Shown piece by piece: positions 5,481 through 13,493 of a stretch of DNA of 23,399 bases. The notes below the pieces were generated by a model. It ran no database searches, had not been told where the DNA came from, and saw only the letters and a program-made list of their open reading frames with translations. The translations under genes and the position numbers were made by a program. Positions within the stretch are counted from its first letter, which is position 1, and every line of letters starts with the position of its first letter. Source of the stretch: a virus; the IMG/VR virus record IMGVR_UViG_3300044624_000031, positions 1-23,399 of that record, one strand, 5' to 3'.

Positions 5481-7604
5481 TTAGTATGCAGGGAATTGGC
5501 TAGTTGGTGGAGTGAAATTAGCTGTATATCGAGCTACACCTTTAGTGATGCGTAAGTCATCTATGTAGCCGTTTAAATTGTTTGCAGGGTCAGGAGTTCC
5601 AGAAATCCAATAAGTACCAATACCAAGAGGTGCGCTTGTACCATAATTGTTTGAATCTGCATAAGTTGACCCGGATTGGTTGCCGTTAACAAACAATCTT
5701 GTTGAACCCGATGCCCGGCACAAAGCAATGTGATACCAAATCCCTGTGCTTAATGTTGCACCAACAATTCTGTCAGCGTTTGCCGTGTAATATCTTAATG
5801 TTGTACTAAGATAAAGATGCGGATTTGTACTGCTTGCAGATGTTAAATTACTAAAAATAGATTGCAGTGCTGTGCTATTTAAATACAGCCAAAATTCAAT
5901 AGTAAAGTCGCCAGTGCCATAACCATAACTAACATTGGTTGGTTGAACAACATAATCACCCGTCCCATCACAATATATTGAGCTAGTACCATATTTAAAT
6001 ACGCTTGTACTAATCTGAGCGTTACCTACGGTTTGCAAGTTGTTCATCATGGCACTATCAAAAATGCCTGAATTAGTGAAATTTGCTAAGAACGATGTCG
6101 TTGCAATTGCAGTTGGAGGTGTTGTTGGCGGTATAAATGCAGATGTGTAAACAGCGGTTTTAGCAATACGAAGACCGGCAATATAGCCATTGAGCTTTTG
6201 AATGCCACGCTCACCCATGCCGTCCCATGCGCCAATAAACAAATCATGGCTTCCGTAAGCTGTTGCACTTGGAACGGTTGCCGTACCAATCAATGCACCA
6301 TTAATAAAAGCGTATGCGGTGGTTCCTGATTTGACCATTGCAATATGCTGCCACATGCCTTTAGTTAATCCGTTAGCTTTTTCAATTGTTACGGTATTTG
6401 TGTATGTACCCTGTGGCGCATAAGGCTTAAAAACAATGTATCCAGAACCATCTGCTGGATTTTCAATACCGAAACCACCGGAATAATAGTTTGCGTATGA
6501 ATAATTGTATTTAGTAACTATACCGTTTGACCAGCTTTGTGTTGCAAAAGAAATTGGATAATACCAAAACTCAAGCGTATAGTTGCCAGAGCCAAAATCA
6601 AACGCTGCTGTGGATGTTGGAACGCTTAAATAAGTAGAGCCGTCAAAATAACTTGAGCCACCGATTGCTGCCGCATCATATGCAGTGGTAGGACTAAACG
6701 GACTAAATCTTTGTACTGTTGGCGAGCCATTTAAGGAGCAAGTAAACGCATTTGCACTGCTGTCAATAAACCTGTTGGCTTGGCAAGTCAACAAAGATGT
6801 GTTTGTAATTGCTGTTAGCGGTGTTGTGCTTGGCGTGAAATTGCTTGTGTAAAGTGCTGTGCCTTTTACAACACGAACATTTGATACATATCCAGCAATA
6901 TAATTTACATTAAAAATTTGACCAACCGATAAAGCGGCAGAGGAATTGGCAATGTTTCCTGTATATGTATTGCCTTCTTGAACACCATTAACATATAGTT
7001 TCATTGATGTACCAGCAGTACCACTTGCAGCAACATGATACCAAACACCGGGAACAATTGTTGTTGTGCCAAGAAGCCCAAGCGTATCACCAGCAGTATA
7101 TAAACGAATTACCCCGCCAGTTAATTGAAGTGTCCATCCTGTAGAACCACTTCCGTATGTTCCCATAATGCATCTATCGCCAGATACAGTGTCAAAATTT
7201 ACCCACGCTTCAATTGTAAATGCCGAGCTTGCCAAACTAAAAGCCGCATTGTTTGCAAAACTTAAAGATTGAGCGCCATTAAAGTAATTGCTCCAGTTTG
7301 CGCCATAAGGCGACCAAGTGCCTTGAGTGACTGCGCCATTTCGGTTGATGGTTGAGTTGTTTGTTGACGAATCTAAAAATGTATTGTTTTGCGCCCCATT
7401 AACTCCATTGCCATTAAGCAGCGCAGTAACATATTTAAAGTATTGGTCTGTTGGAAGAATTCCTGCTGTAGGCCACAAATTTTGTTTTGCCCAATATGCT
7501 TGTTCTGCAAGTGTCCAAACACCAGACGCAGAACTAGTTTGCGTGTTGCCAGCGGGTATTACTGGATTTTTTGTGATTAGACCACCGGGATATTGTTTAG
7601 ACAT
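5481..7604 (-). CDS. Tail adhesin with three LamG/concanavalin-like domains
   Basis: The 707-residue protein starts at ATG 7604 in a TAATG junction, with GGAG upstream. A short N-terminal module (MSKQYPGGLIT, then GVWTLAEQAYWAKQNLWP at 28-45) is followed by three laminin-G-like jelly-roll repeats, at roughly residues 105-265, 315-500 and 540-700. Each contains an F-T-[IL]-E-[AF]-W strand (IEAWVNF near 131; later LEFWYYP and IEFWLYL) and a WYH-[VI]-A or W-QHIA strand. Each closes with a YI-G-[YL]-[VID]-x-[ND]-[VL]R[VI]-KG or IAK-AVYTS-F-PPT block. LamG folds bind glycans or glycoproteins, so this is probably a receptor-binding or capsid-decorating fibre. The next gene downstream is the glycosyltransferase. 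Confidence 0.85.
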   Translation of the reverse strand: MSKQYPGGLITKNPVIPAGNTQTSSASGVWTLAEQAYWAKQNLWPTAGILPTDQYFKYVTALLNGNGVNGAQNNTFLDSSTNNSTINRNGAVTQGTWSPYGANWSNYFNGAQSLSFANNAAFSLASSAFTIEAWVNFDTVSGDRCIMGTYGSGSTGWTLQLTGGVIRLYTAGDTLGLLGTTTIVPGVWYHVAASGTAGTSMKLYVNGVQEGNTYTGNIANSSAALSVGQIFNVNYIAGYVSNVRVVKGTALYTSNFTPSTTPLTAITNTSLLTCQANRFIDSSANAFTCSLNGSPTVQRFSPFSPTTAYDAAAIGGSSYFDGSTYLSVPTSTAAFDFGSGNYTLEFWYYPISFATQSWSNGIVTKYNYSYANYYSGGFGIENPADGSGYIVFKPYAPQGTYTNTVTIEKANGLTKGMWQHIAMVKSGTTAYAFINGALIGTATVPSATAYGSHDLFIGAWDGMGERGIQKLNGYIAGLRIAKTAVYTSAFIPPTTPPTAIATTSFLANFTNSGIFDSAMMNNLQTVGNAQISTSVFKYGTSSIYCDGTGDYVVQPTNVSYGYGTGDFTIEFWLYLNSTALQSIFSNLTSASSTNPHLYLSTTLRYYTANADRIVGATLSTGIWYHIALCRASGSTRLFVNGNQSGSTYADSNNYGTSAPLGIGTYWISGTPDPANNLNGYIDDLRITKGVARYTANFTPPTSQFPAY

Positions 7605-7975
7605 TACATAGCTCCATTAATTGAGTCAGCACCAACAATGATACTTCCAGAATCATTAGAACTTATTTCAATTGTTATTGGATTAAAGTTTACTGTTGTT
7701 CCGCTGCCATCAGTAACCCACAAACAAGTTTCTTCATTTAAAGTCCAAGAGTCATCTAACTTAGGTGGAATAAAAGCATCACGCTCTGCATCATAAATAA
7801 AGCCAATACCAGCATAATTTTTACGCAGTGGTCTGCCTTCTGGATGCTGCCCACCACGGGTGTTGTAAGAAGTCTGAATCCATCCTGTACCAAATAAACC
7901 AGAATCAATTACATCTTGTTCTGCAACAATAATTTGCGTAACAATGCCATTTTCTATTTTTGCGTAATGACTCAT
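7604..7975 (-). CDS. Small conserved phage tail protein, 123 aa
   Basis: The start is ATG 7975, with GAGG 7 nt upstream; the frame opens four codons earlier with TTG, but the SD sits inside that extension. The 123-residue protein begins MSHYAKIENGIVTQIIVAEQ. It then has a GWIQTSYNTRGGQH stretch and an LRKNYAGIGFIYDAERDAFI block, followed by a W-containing tail (DDSWTLNEETCLWV). I recall this block order from many phage tail regions, where it lies next to fibres without an assigned role; a small fibre or fibre-assembly component is plausible. It lies between the glycine-rich adhesin and the LamG adhesin, sharing one base with the latter's start. Confidence 0.7.
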   Translation of the reverse strand: MSHYAKIENGIVTQIIVAEQDVIDSGLFGTGWIQTSYNTRGGQHPEGRPLRKNYAGIGFIYDAERDAFIPPKLDDSWTLNEETCLWVTDGSGTTVNFNPITIEISSNDSGSIIVGADSINGAM

Positions 7976-7983
7976 GTCTAACC

Positions 7984-8880
7984 TCAAAATGTAATTGAGC
8001 CAGAAGATGTGAATGTATAAATTGTTCTACCGTCTGATGTTGTAATTGTTGGAGAACCCGTTGTAGAGGAAGCAGCTTGTGACGCTGAAATAATAACTAC
8101 ACCAGAACCACCATTGCCACCGGCTATTGTGCCACTACCTTCAACAAACGAAATAGCGCCGCCACCACCACCACCAGTATTTGCTGTACCTGTATTACCC
8201 GCATTTCTTGTGCCATTTGCACCTGCGCCGCCACCACCAGTCGCGGTTCCTCCAGTTGTAAAACCGCCACCGCCGCCACCACCAGCCCTAGTTACTGATG
8301 TGCCTGTAATAGATGAAGCAGTACCAGCGCCGCCAGCACCACCATTATTTGTACCTGAATTGGCATTGCCACCAACTGCACTTGAACCACCACCACCCGC
8401 GCCATTTGATGCAACGCCAGTGCCACCATTATTACCTTGTGACGGTGTTGTTGCCGGTGTATTACCAGCCGCACCCGCTAAAGTTGTTGGATATGATGTA
8501 CCGCCACCACCAGAACCTCCCGTAGCAGGGCCATAAAAAGTTCCACCACTATTTCTGCCGCCACCATAACCGCCGCCAGTAGCTGTAAAAGTAGAAAATA
8601 CAGAATTAGAACCTGATGTGCTGCCACCTACCGCTCCGCTACCGCCAGCGCCAATTGTTATCGTGTAGCTTGTTCCAATAGTTACAACAAAGTTAGCCCC
8701 TGATATGTAACCCCCAGCACCGCCACCGCCGCCAGCAACACCATTTCCATTTGCAGGACCACCTCCACCACCACCAGCAACAACAATGTAATCAATATTT
8801 ACTGGTGCATTAGGCCAAGTGTTTGCCGCTTTAGCTTGCATCTGCTGACGAGTAGTCCATATTCCAGTGTAATTAGGCAT
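7984..8880 (-). CDS. Glycine-rich tail adhesin, 298 aa
   Basis: ATG 8880 lies in a TAATG junction, with AGGTGA upstream. The N-terminus, NYTGIWTTRQQMQAKAANTWP, matches the spacing of the GVWT...WP motif in the LamG protein. After a short IDYIVVAGGG strand, the protein is a long array of Gly-rich segments separated by small polar residues (about 40-265), typical of polyglycine-II-type sandwich domains in phage adhesins such as T4-like gp38. It ends with a VVIISAS strand and a TSDGRTIYTFTSSGSITF tail. Such proteins sit at fibre tips, and their Gly-rich loops determine host range. That role is inferred from composition and position. Confidence 0.75.
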   Translation of the reverse strand: MPNYTGIWTTRQQMQAKAANTWPNAPVNIDYIVVAGGGGGGPANGNGVAGGGGGAGGYISGANFVVTIGTSYTITIGAGGSGAVGGSTSGSNSVFSTFTATGGGYGGGRNSGGTFYGPATGGSGGGGTSYPTTLAGAAGNTPATTPSQGNNGGTGVASNGAGGGGSSAVGGNANSGTNNGGAGGAGTASSITGTSVTRAGGGGGGGFTTGGTATGGGGAGANGTRNAGNTGTANTGGGGGGAISFVEGSGTIAGGNGGSGVVIISASQAASSTTGSPTITTSDGRTIYTFTSSGSITF

Positions 8881-9980
8881 TACAAGTCACCTGTATTTGT
8901 TGATGGAAATGCTCTGGTTGTTCCGGGCCAAATAATACGAACGGCTCCTCCACCGCCAGCACCACTGGCTGCTTGAGAACCACCGCCACCACCTCCACCG
9001 CCATAAGCGCCACCATAAGCGCCGGGTGAAGAACCATCATTTCTACCGCCACCAGTGCCGCCACTAGTACCACCAACAATAGCTGCGCCACCGCCACCAG
9101 CGCCGCAGTAGCCATTACCGCCAGAGTAACCCGCTAGGCCGCCAGCACCGCCACTTCCAATAGAGTTGCCAGCGCCACCGCCACCACCGCCTGAGTATTG
9201 GTCTGCACCGCCATAACCGCCACCTTGACCCGGCGAAGTACCACTTCCGGGAGAGCCTCCAAAACCATCATAGTAACCATTACCACCTCTACCACCGCTA
9301 AGAATGGTAGCTCCAACACCATAAGTTGCACCCGGGCCACCTTCATTACCACCCGCCGCAAAGCCACCACCAGCTATAACAATTGTGCCAAATGATGAAT
9401 TGCCACCATTTCCTGCTGTGCCGCCTCGGTTTGCTCTAGCGCCTCCAGCACCCACAGTAATTGTGTAAGAAGAACCCGGAGTTACGGAAATATTGTTTGT
9501 ATAGACTTGAGCGCCACCGCCACCAGCATTAGCTCCAGCATTTACTTGGCCCAAACCACCACCACCGCCACCAACGCAAACAACAGAAACGCTTGTTACA
9601 TTTTCAGGAACAGTCCATGTATAAGTACCAGCAGTTGTGTATGCAACTTGACCAATTGCAGCCGGAGTAACACTATTGCTTGATGAACTTGGATAACTAT
9701 TGCCATAGGAATTATTTGCATACACAACAAATGTATATGCAGTCCCATTTGCTAATCCACTTACCGTTACAGGCGAAGAACTTCCTGTCCCAACAAAACC
9801 GCCCGGTGAAGAAACAACTGTATAACTTGTAATAGCTGACCCACCAATGTTAGATGGTGCAGTAAAAGTTACAGAAGCACTTGCATTAGCGCCAGTTGCC
9901 GTACCAATAGTTGGCGCATCAGGAGCCAATAAACCATTATAGGAAGCGGTAATAAAACCGCCTTCATAGCGGCTTGACAT
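8880..9980 (-). CDS. Adhesin with FN3 domain and glycine-rich domain, 366 aa
   Basis: ATG 9980 lies in a TAATG junction with GAGG upstream. Residues 1-12 (MSSRYEGGFITA) match the start of the LamG adhesin in the pattern MSxxYxGGxIT. Residues about 18-108 form a fibronectin type III domain (PDAPTIGTATG, ITSYTVVSSPGG, GLANGTAYTFVVYANN, then SVTP). From about 120 a VPENVTSVSVVCVGGGGG strand leads into an extended Gly-rich region. It closes with GGGGAVRIIWPGTTRAFPST. The probable structural role is a fibre or tip adhesin presenting a variable polyglycine surface, paralogous in its Gly-rich part to the downstream 298-residue protein. Confidence 0.8.
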   Translation of the reverse strand: MSSRYEGGFITASYNGLLAPDAPTIGTATGANASASVTFTAPSNIGGSAITSYTVVSSPGGFVGTGSSSPVTVSGLANGTAYTFVVYANNSYGNSYPSSSSNSVTPAAIGQVAYTTAGTYTWTVPENVTSVSVVCVGGGGGGLGQVNAGANAGGGGAQVYTNNISVTPGSSYTITVGAGGARANRGGTAGNGGNSSFGTIVIAGGGFAAGGNEGGPGATYGVGATILSGGRGGNGYYDGFGGSPGSGTSPGQGGGYGGADQYSGGGGGGAGNSIGSGGAGGLAGYSGGNGYCGAGGGGAAIVGGTSGGTGGGRNDGSSPGAYGGAYGGGGGGGGSQAASGAGGGGAVRIIWPGTTRAFPSTNTGDL

Positions 9981-10375
9981 TAGCTCATATCCTCATAAGA
10001 AATGCTATAAGTAATGCCGCTGGCTGTGCCTGAAGTCACAGTAATTGATGTTCCTTCTTGCAGATATATTGCAGTCGTTTTATCAACAACAATTAAAGAC
10101 GCTGAAATAGGAACAGACACAGTAGATATGATTGGGAACGCTGTACCGCCTGATGGTGCAGAGCCTTGAGCCACAGCGCCGTTGGTGTAGATTGAAACTG
10201 TTGCATTGACTGCCGCAGAGCCATTGACATTAGCAGCCACAATCTGATTAATTTTAAAAACCTTACCGGAGGAAGCGCCATTAGCCAGCAATACCACGGC
10301 AGTTGTACCTGATGGTGTCAAGTATGTAGTTGTGCCGTATGCAGCAGTTGCGTTTAATAAATTCGGATTTGCCAT
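9980..10375 (-). CDS. Small virion structural protein (decoration or tail), 131 aa
   Basis: The ORF starts at ATG 10375 behind AAGGAAA and ends in a TAATG junction with the FN3 adhesin. The product begins MANPNLLNATAAYGTTTYLTP and is predicted to be all beta. It contains SGKVFKINQIVAANV, ISTVSVPISASLIVVDKTTAIYLQEG and a final SYSISYEDMS. I recall this pattern from small virion proteins of many tailed phages, where it is annotated as structural. It is probably a small beta-sandwich that decorates the tail or fibre base. Location between the collagen-like fibre and the glycine-rich adhesins supports a tail role; a head decoration role cannot be excluded. Confidence 0.65.
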   Translation of the reverse strand: MANPNLLNATAAYGTTTYLTPSGTTAVVLLANGASSGKVFKINQIVAANVNGSAAVNATVSIYTNGAVAQGSAPSGGTAFPIISTVSVPISASLIVVDKTTAIYLQEGTSITVTSGTASGITYSISYEDMS

Positions 10376-10384
10376 TTCGTTTCC

Positions 10385-12631
10385 TTACAGGCCAAATATT
10401 AATGAGATTACTGTAGCTTTTTTCTGGGTTACGCCAGAAGGGTCAATAGGGCCTGTTGGTCCAGTTGGTCCATTACTACCAGTAGGTCCAGCAACTGTAC
10501 TAGCCGCGCCAGTTGGGCCGGTAGGTCCGACATTACCTTGAACACCTTGAATACCCTGAACGCCTTGTGGTCCAGTAGGACCAACATCACCCTGAATACC
10601 CTGTGAACCAGTAGGTCCTGTTGGGCCGACAGCACCAGTTGCACCTGTGCTGCCTGTCGGTCCTGTTGGGCCAACATCACCTTGAACACCCTGTGCGCCA
10701 GTTGGGCCTGTAGGACCTTGTGCGCCTGTTGTTCCAGTAGGACCTGTGGGACCTGTATCTCCAACATTTCCTTGTGGACCTGTAGGGCCAGTTTCGCCTT
10801 GGATACCTTGAACGCCTTGAATGCCCTGTGCGCCTGTAGGACCGGTGGGGCCTACATTCCCTTGGATACCTTGTGCGCCAGTTGGTCCGGTGGGGCCAGT
10901 AGAGCCGACATCACCAGTAGAACCTGTTGGTCCAGTAGGTCCAGCAACGCCTTGAATGCCTTGGGGTCCTGTAGGTCCGACAGCGCCTGTAGAACCGGTA
11001 GGTCCTGTGGGTCCGACATCACCTTGAATGCCTTGCGTACCTTGTGGTCCTGTTGGACCTACTTCGCCCTGAATACCTTGAATGCCTTGGATACCCTGAA
11101 TGCCCTGTGGACCTGTTGGGCCAACATCACCTTGAATACCTGTTGGGCCTGTTGCACCTTGTGGGCCTGTAGGTCCTGCAACCGTAGAATCAGCACCAGT
11201 AGGACCTGTAGGGCCTGTAACACCAGTTGGTCCAACTAAACCAATTGACTGAATCACCACAATCAAATTGTGATTGTTTGCAAAACCAGTTGTACCTGTA
11301 CCGCTAGATGTATTTAAAGTAACGGGACAAGTTATGGATGTGTTTGGTACTACTGTTGAATCAGCAGACAAAACCCATTTTTGGTAATTGTTTGAATTGC
11401 TTGCATCTTGCAATACAACACTGTCACCAGTTTTCAAAATGCCTAAGAACAAATCAACATCAATGTTGTTGCTTGTTAAGTGACTAAAAACAAGTTCTGT
11501 TGCTGAAGTTTGTGTAGCGTTATTCCAATACACATGACCCGCTGTCGGTGTACCCGATGTTTGCGTTGTATCTGCATCATATTGATAGAACGATGAAGAT
11601 TGACCATCCGCGCCCTGTGCGCCGGTTGGGCCTGTTGGACCAGCAACAGTTGAATCAGCGCCCGTTGGACCTGTCGGGCCAGTAGCGCCAGTATTTCCTG
11701 TTGCGCCTGTAGGTCCTGTAGGACCAGTTGCACCAGTATCTCCTTGAACACCTTGAGAGCCAGTAGGTCCGACATCGCCTTGTGCGCCTTGAATACCTTG
11801 CAAGCCTTGTGCGCCAGTAGGTCCAGTTGGTCCTGCAACAGTAGAGTCTGCGCCTGTGGGGCCAGTAGGTCCAGTATTGCCAATCCCACCGGTAGAACCT
11901 GTAGGTCCTGTTGGGCCAGCAGCGCCAGTATCACCTGTTGCACCTGTTGGGCCAGTAGCGCCATTTGCACCGGCTATGCCTGTAGGACCCGTAGGACCGG
12001 CAGCACCTGTATTACCTGTATCGCCTTGAATGCCTTGTGGGCCGGTAGGGCCAATATTTCCTTGGCTTCCTTGAGCGCCTGTTGGACCAGCATTGCCTTG
12101 AATACCTTGTGCGCCAGTTGGTCCGGTGGGTCCAACTACAGTTGAGTCAGCACCTGTCGGGCCTGTCGGGCCAGCGTTACCTTGATTTCCTTGTGCGCCA
12201 GTAGGACCAGTAACACCAGTATTACCTTGACTACCTTGAGGTCCAGTAGGTCCAGTTTCACCTTGAATGCCTTGGACACCTTGTATGCCTTGAACGCCTT
12301 GAGGTCCAGTTGGGCCTAAATTACCTTGGTCACCTTGATTGCCAGTAGGTCCCGTTGGACCAGTAGGGCCAGCAACAGTTGAATCTGCACCTGTTGGACC
12401 TGTGGCTCCAGTGGGGCCGGTAGGACCAGTTGGGCCAGCAACAGTAGAAGCTGCGCCTGTAGCGCCTGTGGCTCCTGTAGGGCCTGTAGGACCGTTTGCT
12501 GGGCCAGTTGGACCCGTAGGTCCGGCAACGCCAGAAACGCCCCTATCAATTGTTAAATCAATTCTTGGCTGCGGTACAACCTGAAGGTTTACATTGTTGC
12601 CATCAATAACATTGACTTTGATGTTGCTCAT
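10385..12631 (-). CDS. Collagen-like phage fibre with central globular domain, 748 aa
   Basis: ATG 12631 overlaps the upstream stop (ATGA). After an N-terminal beta head ([20 protein letters not shown], about 1-33), residues about 34-342 and 465-728 are Gly-X-Y repeats dominated by GPTGPTG and GIQGxxGPTGPQG. They should form two collagen triple-helix arms. They are separated at about 343-464 by a globular domain containing [39 protein letters not shown] and NYQKWVLS. The C-terminus is short and hydrophobic ([12 protein letters not shown]). The arms carry several recurring breaks of the form GA(A/D)STV(A/V)GPTG. It is almost certainly a trimeric tail fibre or appendage. The two repeat-coding DNA blocks flank the globular-domain segment at about 11238-11604. 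Confidence 0.9.
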   Translation of the reverse strand: MSNIKVNVIDGNNVNLQVVPQPRIDLTIDRGVSGVAGPTGPTGPANGPTGPTGATGATGAASTVAGPTGPTGPTGATGPTGADSTVAGPTGPTGPTGNQGDQGNLGPTGPQGVQGIQGVQGIQGETGPTGPQGSQGNTGVTGPTGAQGNQGNAGPTGPTGADSTVVGPTGPTGAQGIQGNAGPTGAQGSQGNIGPTGPQGIQGDTGNTGAAGPTGPTGIAGANGATGPTGATGDTGAAGPTGPTGSTGGIGNTGPTGPTGADSTVAGPTGPTGAQGLQGIQGAQGDVGPTGSQGVQGDTGATGPTGPTGATGNTGATGPTGPTGADSTVAGPTGPTGAQGADGQSSSFYQYDADTTQTSGTPTAGHVYWNNATQTSATELVFSHLTSNNIDVDLFLGILKTGDSVVLQDASNSNNYQKWVLSADSTVVPNTSITCPVTLNTSSGTGTTGFANNHNLIVVIQSIGLVGPTGVTGPTGPTGADSTVAGPTGPQGATGPTGIQGDVGPTGPQGIQGIQGIQGIQGEVGPTGPQGTQGIQGDVGPTGPTGSTGAVGPTGPQGIQGVAGPTGPTGSTGDVGSTGPTGPTGAQGIQGNVGPTGPTGAQGIQGVQGIQGETGPTGPQGNVGDTGPTGPTGTTGAQGPTGPTGAQGVQGDVGPTGPTGSTGATGAVGPTGPTGSQGIQGDVGPTGPQGVQGIQGVQGNVGPTGPTGAASTVAGPTGSNGPTGPTGPIDPSGVTQKKATVISLIFGL
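10430..12545 (-). repeat. Collagen-coding short tandem repeats in two blocks
   Basis: Two DNA blocks (about 10430-11237 and 11605-12545) are built from variants of 9-bp units encoding Gly-Pro-Thr and Gly-Ile-Gln triplets, for example repeated ggtcctgt, ccagtaggtcc and cttgaatacctt motifs. The units are degenerate in third positions but nearly constant otherwise. Replication slippage or recombination between units could change fibre length in 9-bp steps without shifting frame. Confidence 0.75.
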
Positions 12632-13116
12632 ACCACCACCACGCCATCAGAACGAACCAAGAACAACAGGAAAATTACACTGTCATCAGCGGGTGTTGAA
12701 CCTGAAGCGGGGAAGCTAACCATAATGCGACCAGAAAAACCAACTGGGTCTGTGGCATTAATTTCAAGCTCTGGGTCACTGTTAATCAAATCCCAAGCAT
12801 CAGAATCAATTACTAATGTGCATGTTCCGGCTGCGCCATTTACATTGGTCACAGTCAAGGGGATTGGAGTGGGTGTAGGTGTGTAGTCTGAAATATCAAA
12901 AGTCAGACCATTACGGGTATCCACAATGTTGGAAAGCTGTCTACGAACGATGGTTGCATCAATCGTTGCGCCTGTCAAATTAACAGGAGTTGTAGTGCCG
13001 CCAATAGTGAAAGTCAGATTCCAGTAAGTCTTCTGGTTCCAGACTAATTCACCCGCAAGAATTGGGTTGTCGAATCCGCTGACTTGTGCAAGCGTATTCT
13101 TATTAAAGATTGCCAT
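12628..13116 (-). CDS. Phage tail-region protein, 162 aa, unknown
   Basis: ATG 13116 has AGGGAA upstream. The 162-residue product is mostly beta: [21 protein letters not shown], a long variable middle ([16 protein letters not shown]), [28 protein letters not shown], and a final [15 protein letters not shown] similar opening ([16 protein letters not shown]) occurs, as I recall, in proteins preceding fibre genes of other phages. It could be a fibre-base or baseplate accessory component, since its stop overlaps the collagen-like fibre start (ATGA). No named family is recognised. Confidence 0.65.
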   Translation of the reverse strand: MAIFNKNTLAQVSGFDNPILAGELVWNQKTYWNLTFTIGGTTTPVNLTGATIDATIVRRQLSNIVDTRNGLTFDISDYTPTPTPIPLTVTNVNGAAGTCTLVIDSDAWDLINSDPELEINATDPVGFSGRIMVSFPASGSTPADDSVIFLLFLVRSDGVVVV

Positions 13117-13187
13117 GACAGTTCCCTGTACTCAGCTAGAACATCCGTGATTCCCACGGGCCAATGGTGTATTGTCGTGTAAAGATT

Positions 13188-13484
13188 CTAGCCTCTGGCC
13201 CGAATTGCGTCAATGGCTGTCCACAAACTATCTGTCGTAATTGCACCGCTTGTGGAAGCAATCAAATCAGTATAGTCTGTAATTGCCGGGCTTAAGACAA
13301 TATTTGTCATTGATTGAATATTGGCAGGAGCATCAGCAATGATGTAAGTTTGAAATTGCTGTGGAAAAGTAAAAACAAAAGTCCCATCAACCATGTTTCC
13401 TGTGCCAACTAAAACACGGACATAGTAGCCAATGTTGTGGTCGTAGGATTGGATTTCTTCATTTTGTCCGTTAACTGTTCTCAT
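13188..13484 (-). CDS. Hypothetical phage protein, 98 aa
   Basis: The ORF starts at ATG 13484, preceded by AAGGAAAAATT, a good Shine-Dalgarno at proper spacing 10 nt after the tail-tip gene ends. The 98-residue product has an Asp/Asn/Gln-rich N-terminus (MRTVNGQNEEIQSYDHNIGY), a beta-type middle (YYVRVLVGTGNMVDGTFVFTF, then YIIADAPANIQSM) and an Ala/Thr-rich helical end (LWTAIDAIRARG). It lies in the late operon directly behind the J-like tail tip gene. I recognise no domain, so only a probable tail or fibre association is inferred from location. Confidence 0.6.
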   Translation of the reverse strand: MRTVNGQNEEIQSYDHNIGYYVRVLVGTGNMVDGTFVFTFPQQFQTYIIADAPANIQSMTNIVLSPAITDYTDLIASTSGAITTDSLWTAIDAIRARG

Positions 13485-13493
13485 AATTTTTCC

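Noticed and set aside
8114-8536. Proline-rich ORF on the + strand
   Set aside because: It is the antisense of glycine codons of the 298-residue adhesin (GGN read backward as proline); no SD and no independent coding signal.
10682-12145. Long + strand ORFs (10682-11239, 11744-12145) rich in Cys/Ser/Thr/Ala
   Set aside because: They mirror the collagen-like repeat DNA, which lacks stops in several frames; the - strand gene explains it fully.
10430-12545. CRISPR-like or DNA-level regulatory repeat array
   Set aside because: Repeat period follows Gly-X-Y codons (9-bp units) with no spacers; entirely coding.
9134-12549. Overlapping - strand ORFs (9134-9370, 10429-10767, 11476-11970, 12316-12549) in alternative frames
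   Set aside because: Low-complexity Leu/Val/Gln/Ala products from repeat DNA in the wrong frame; no SD.
13145-13159. Perfect 5-bp hairpin (CCGTG/CACGG) in the 71-nt gap before the 162-residue gene
   Set aside because: Short, without a T run on either side and not at a recognised regulatory position; chance is likely.
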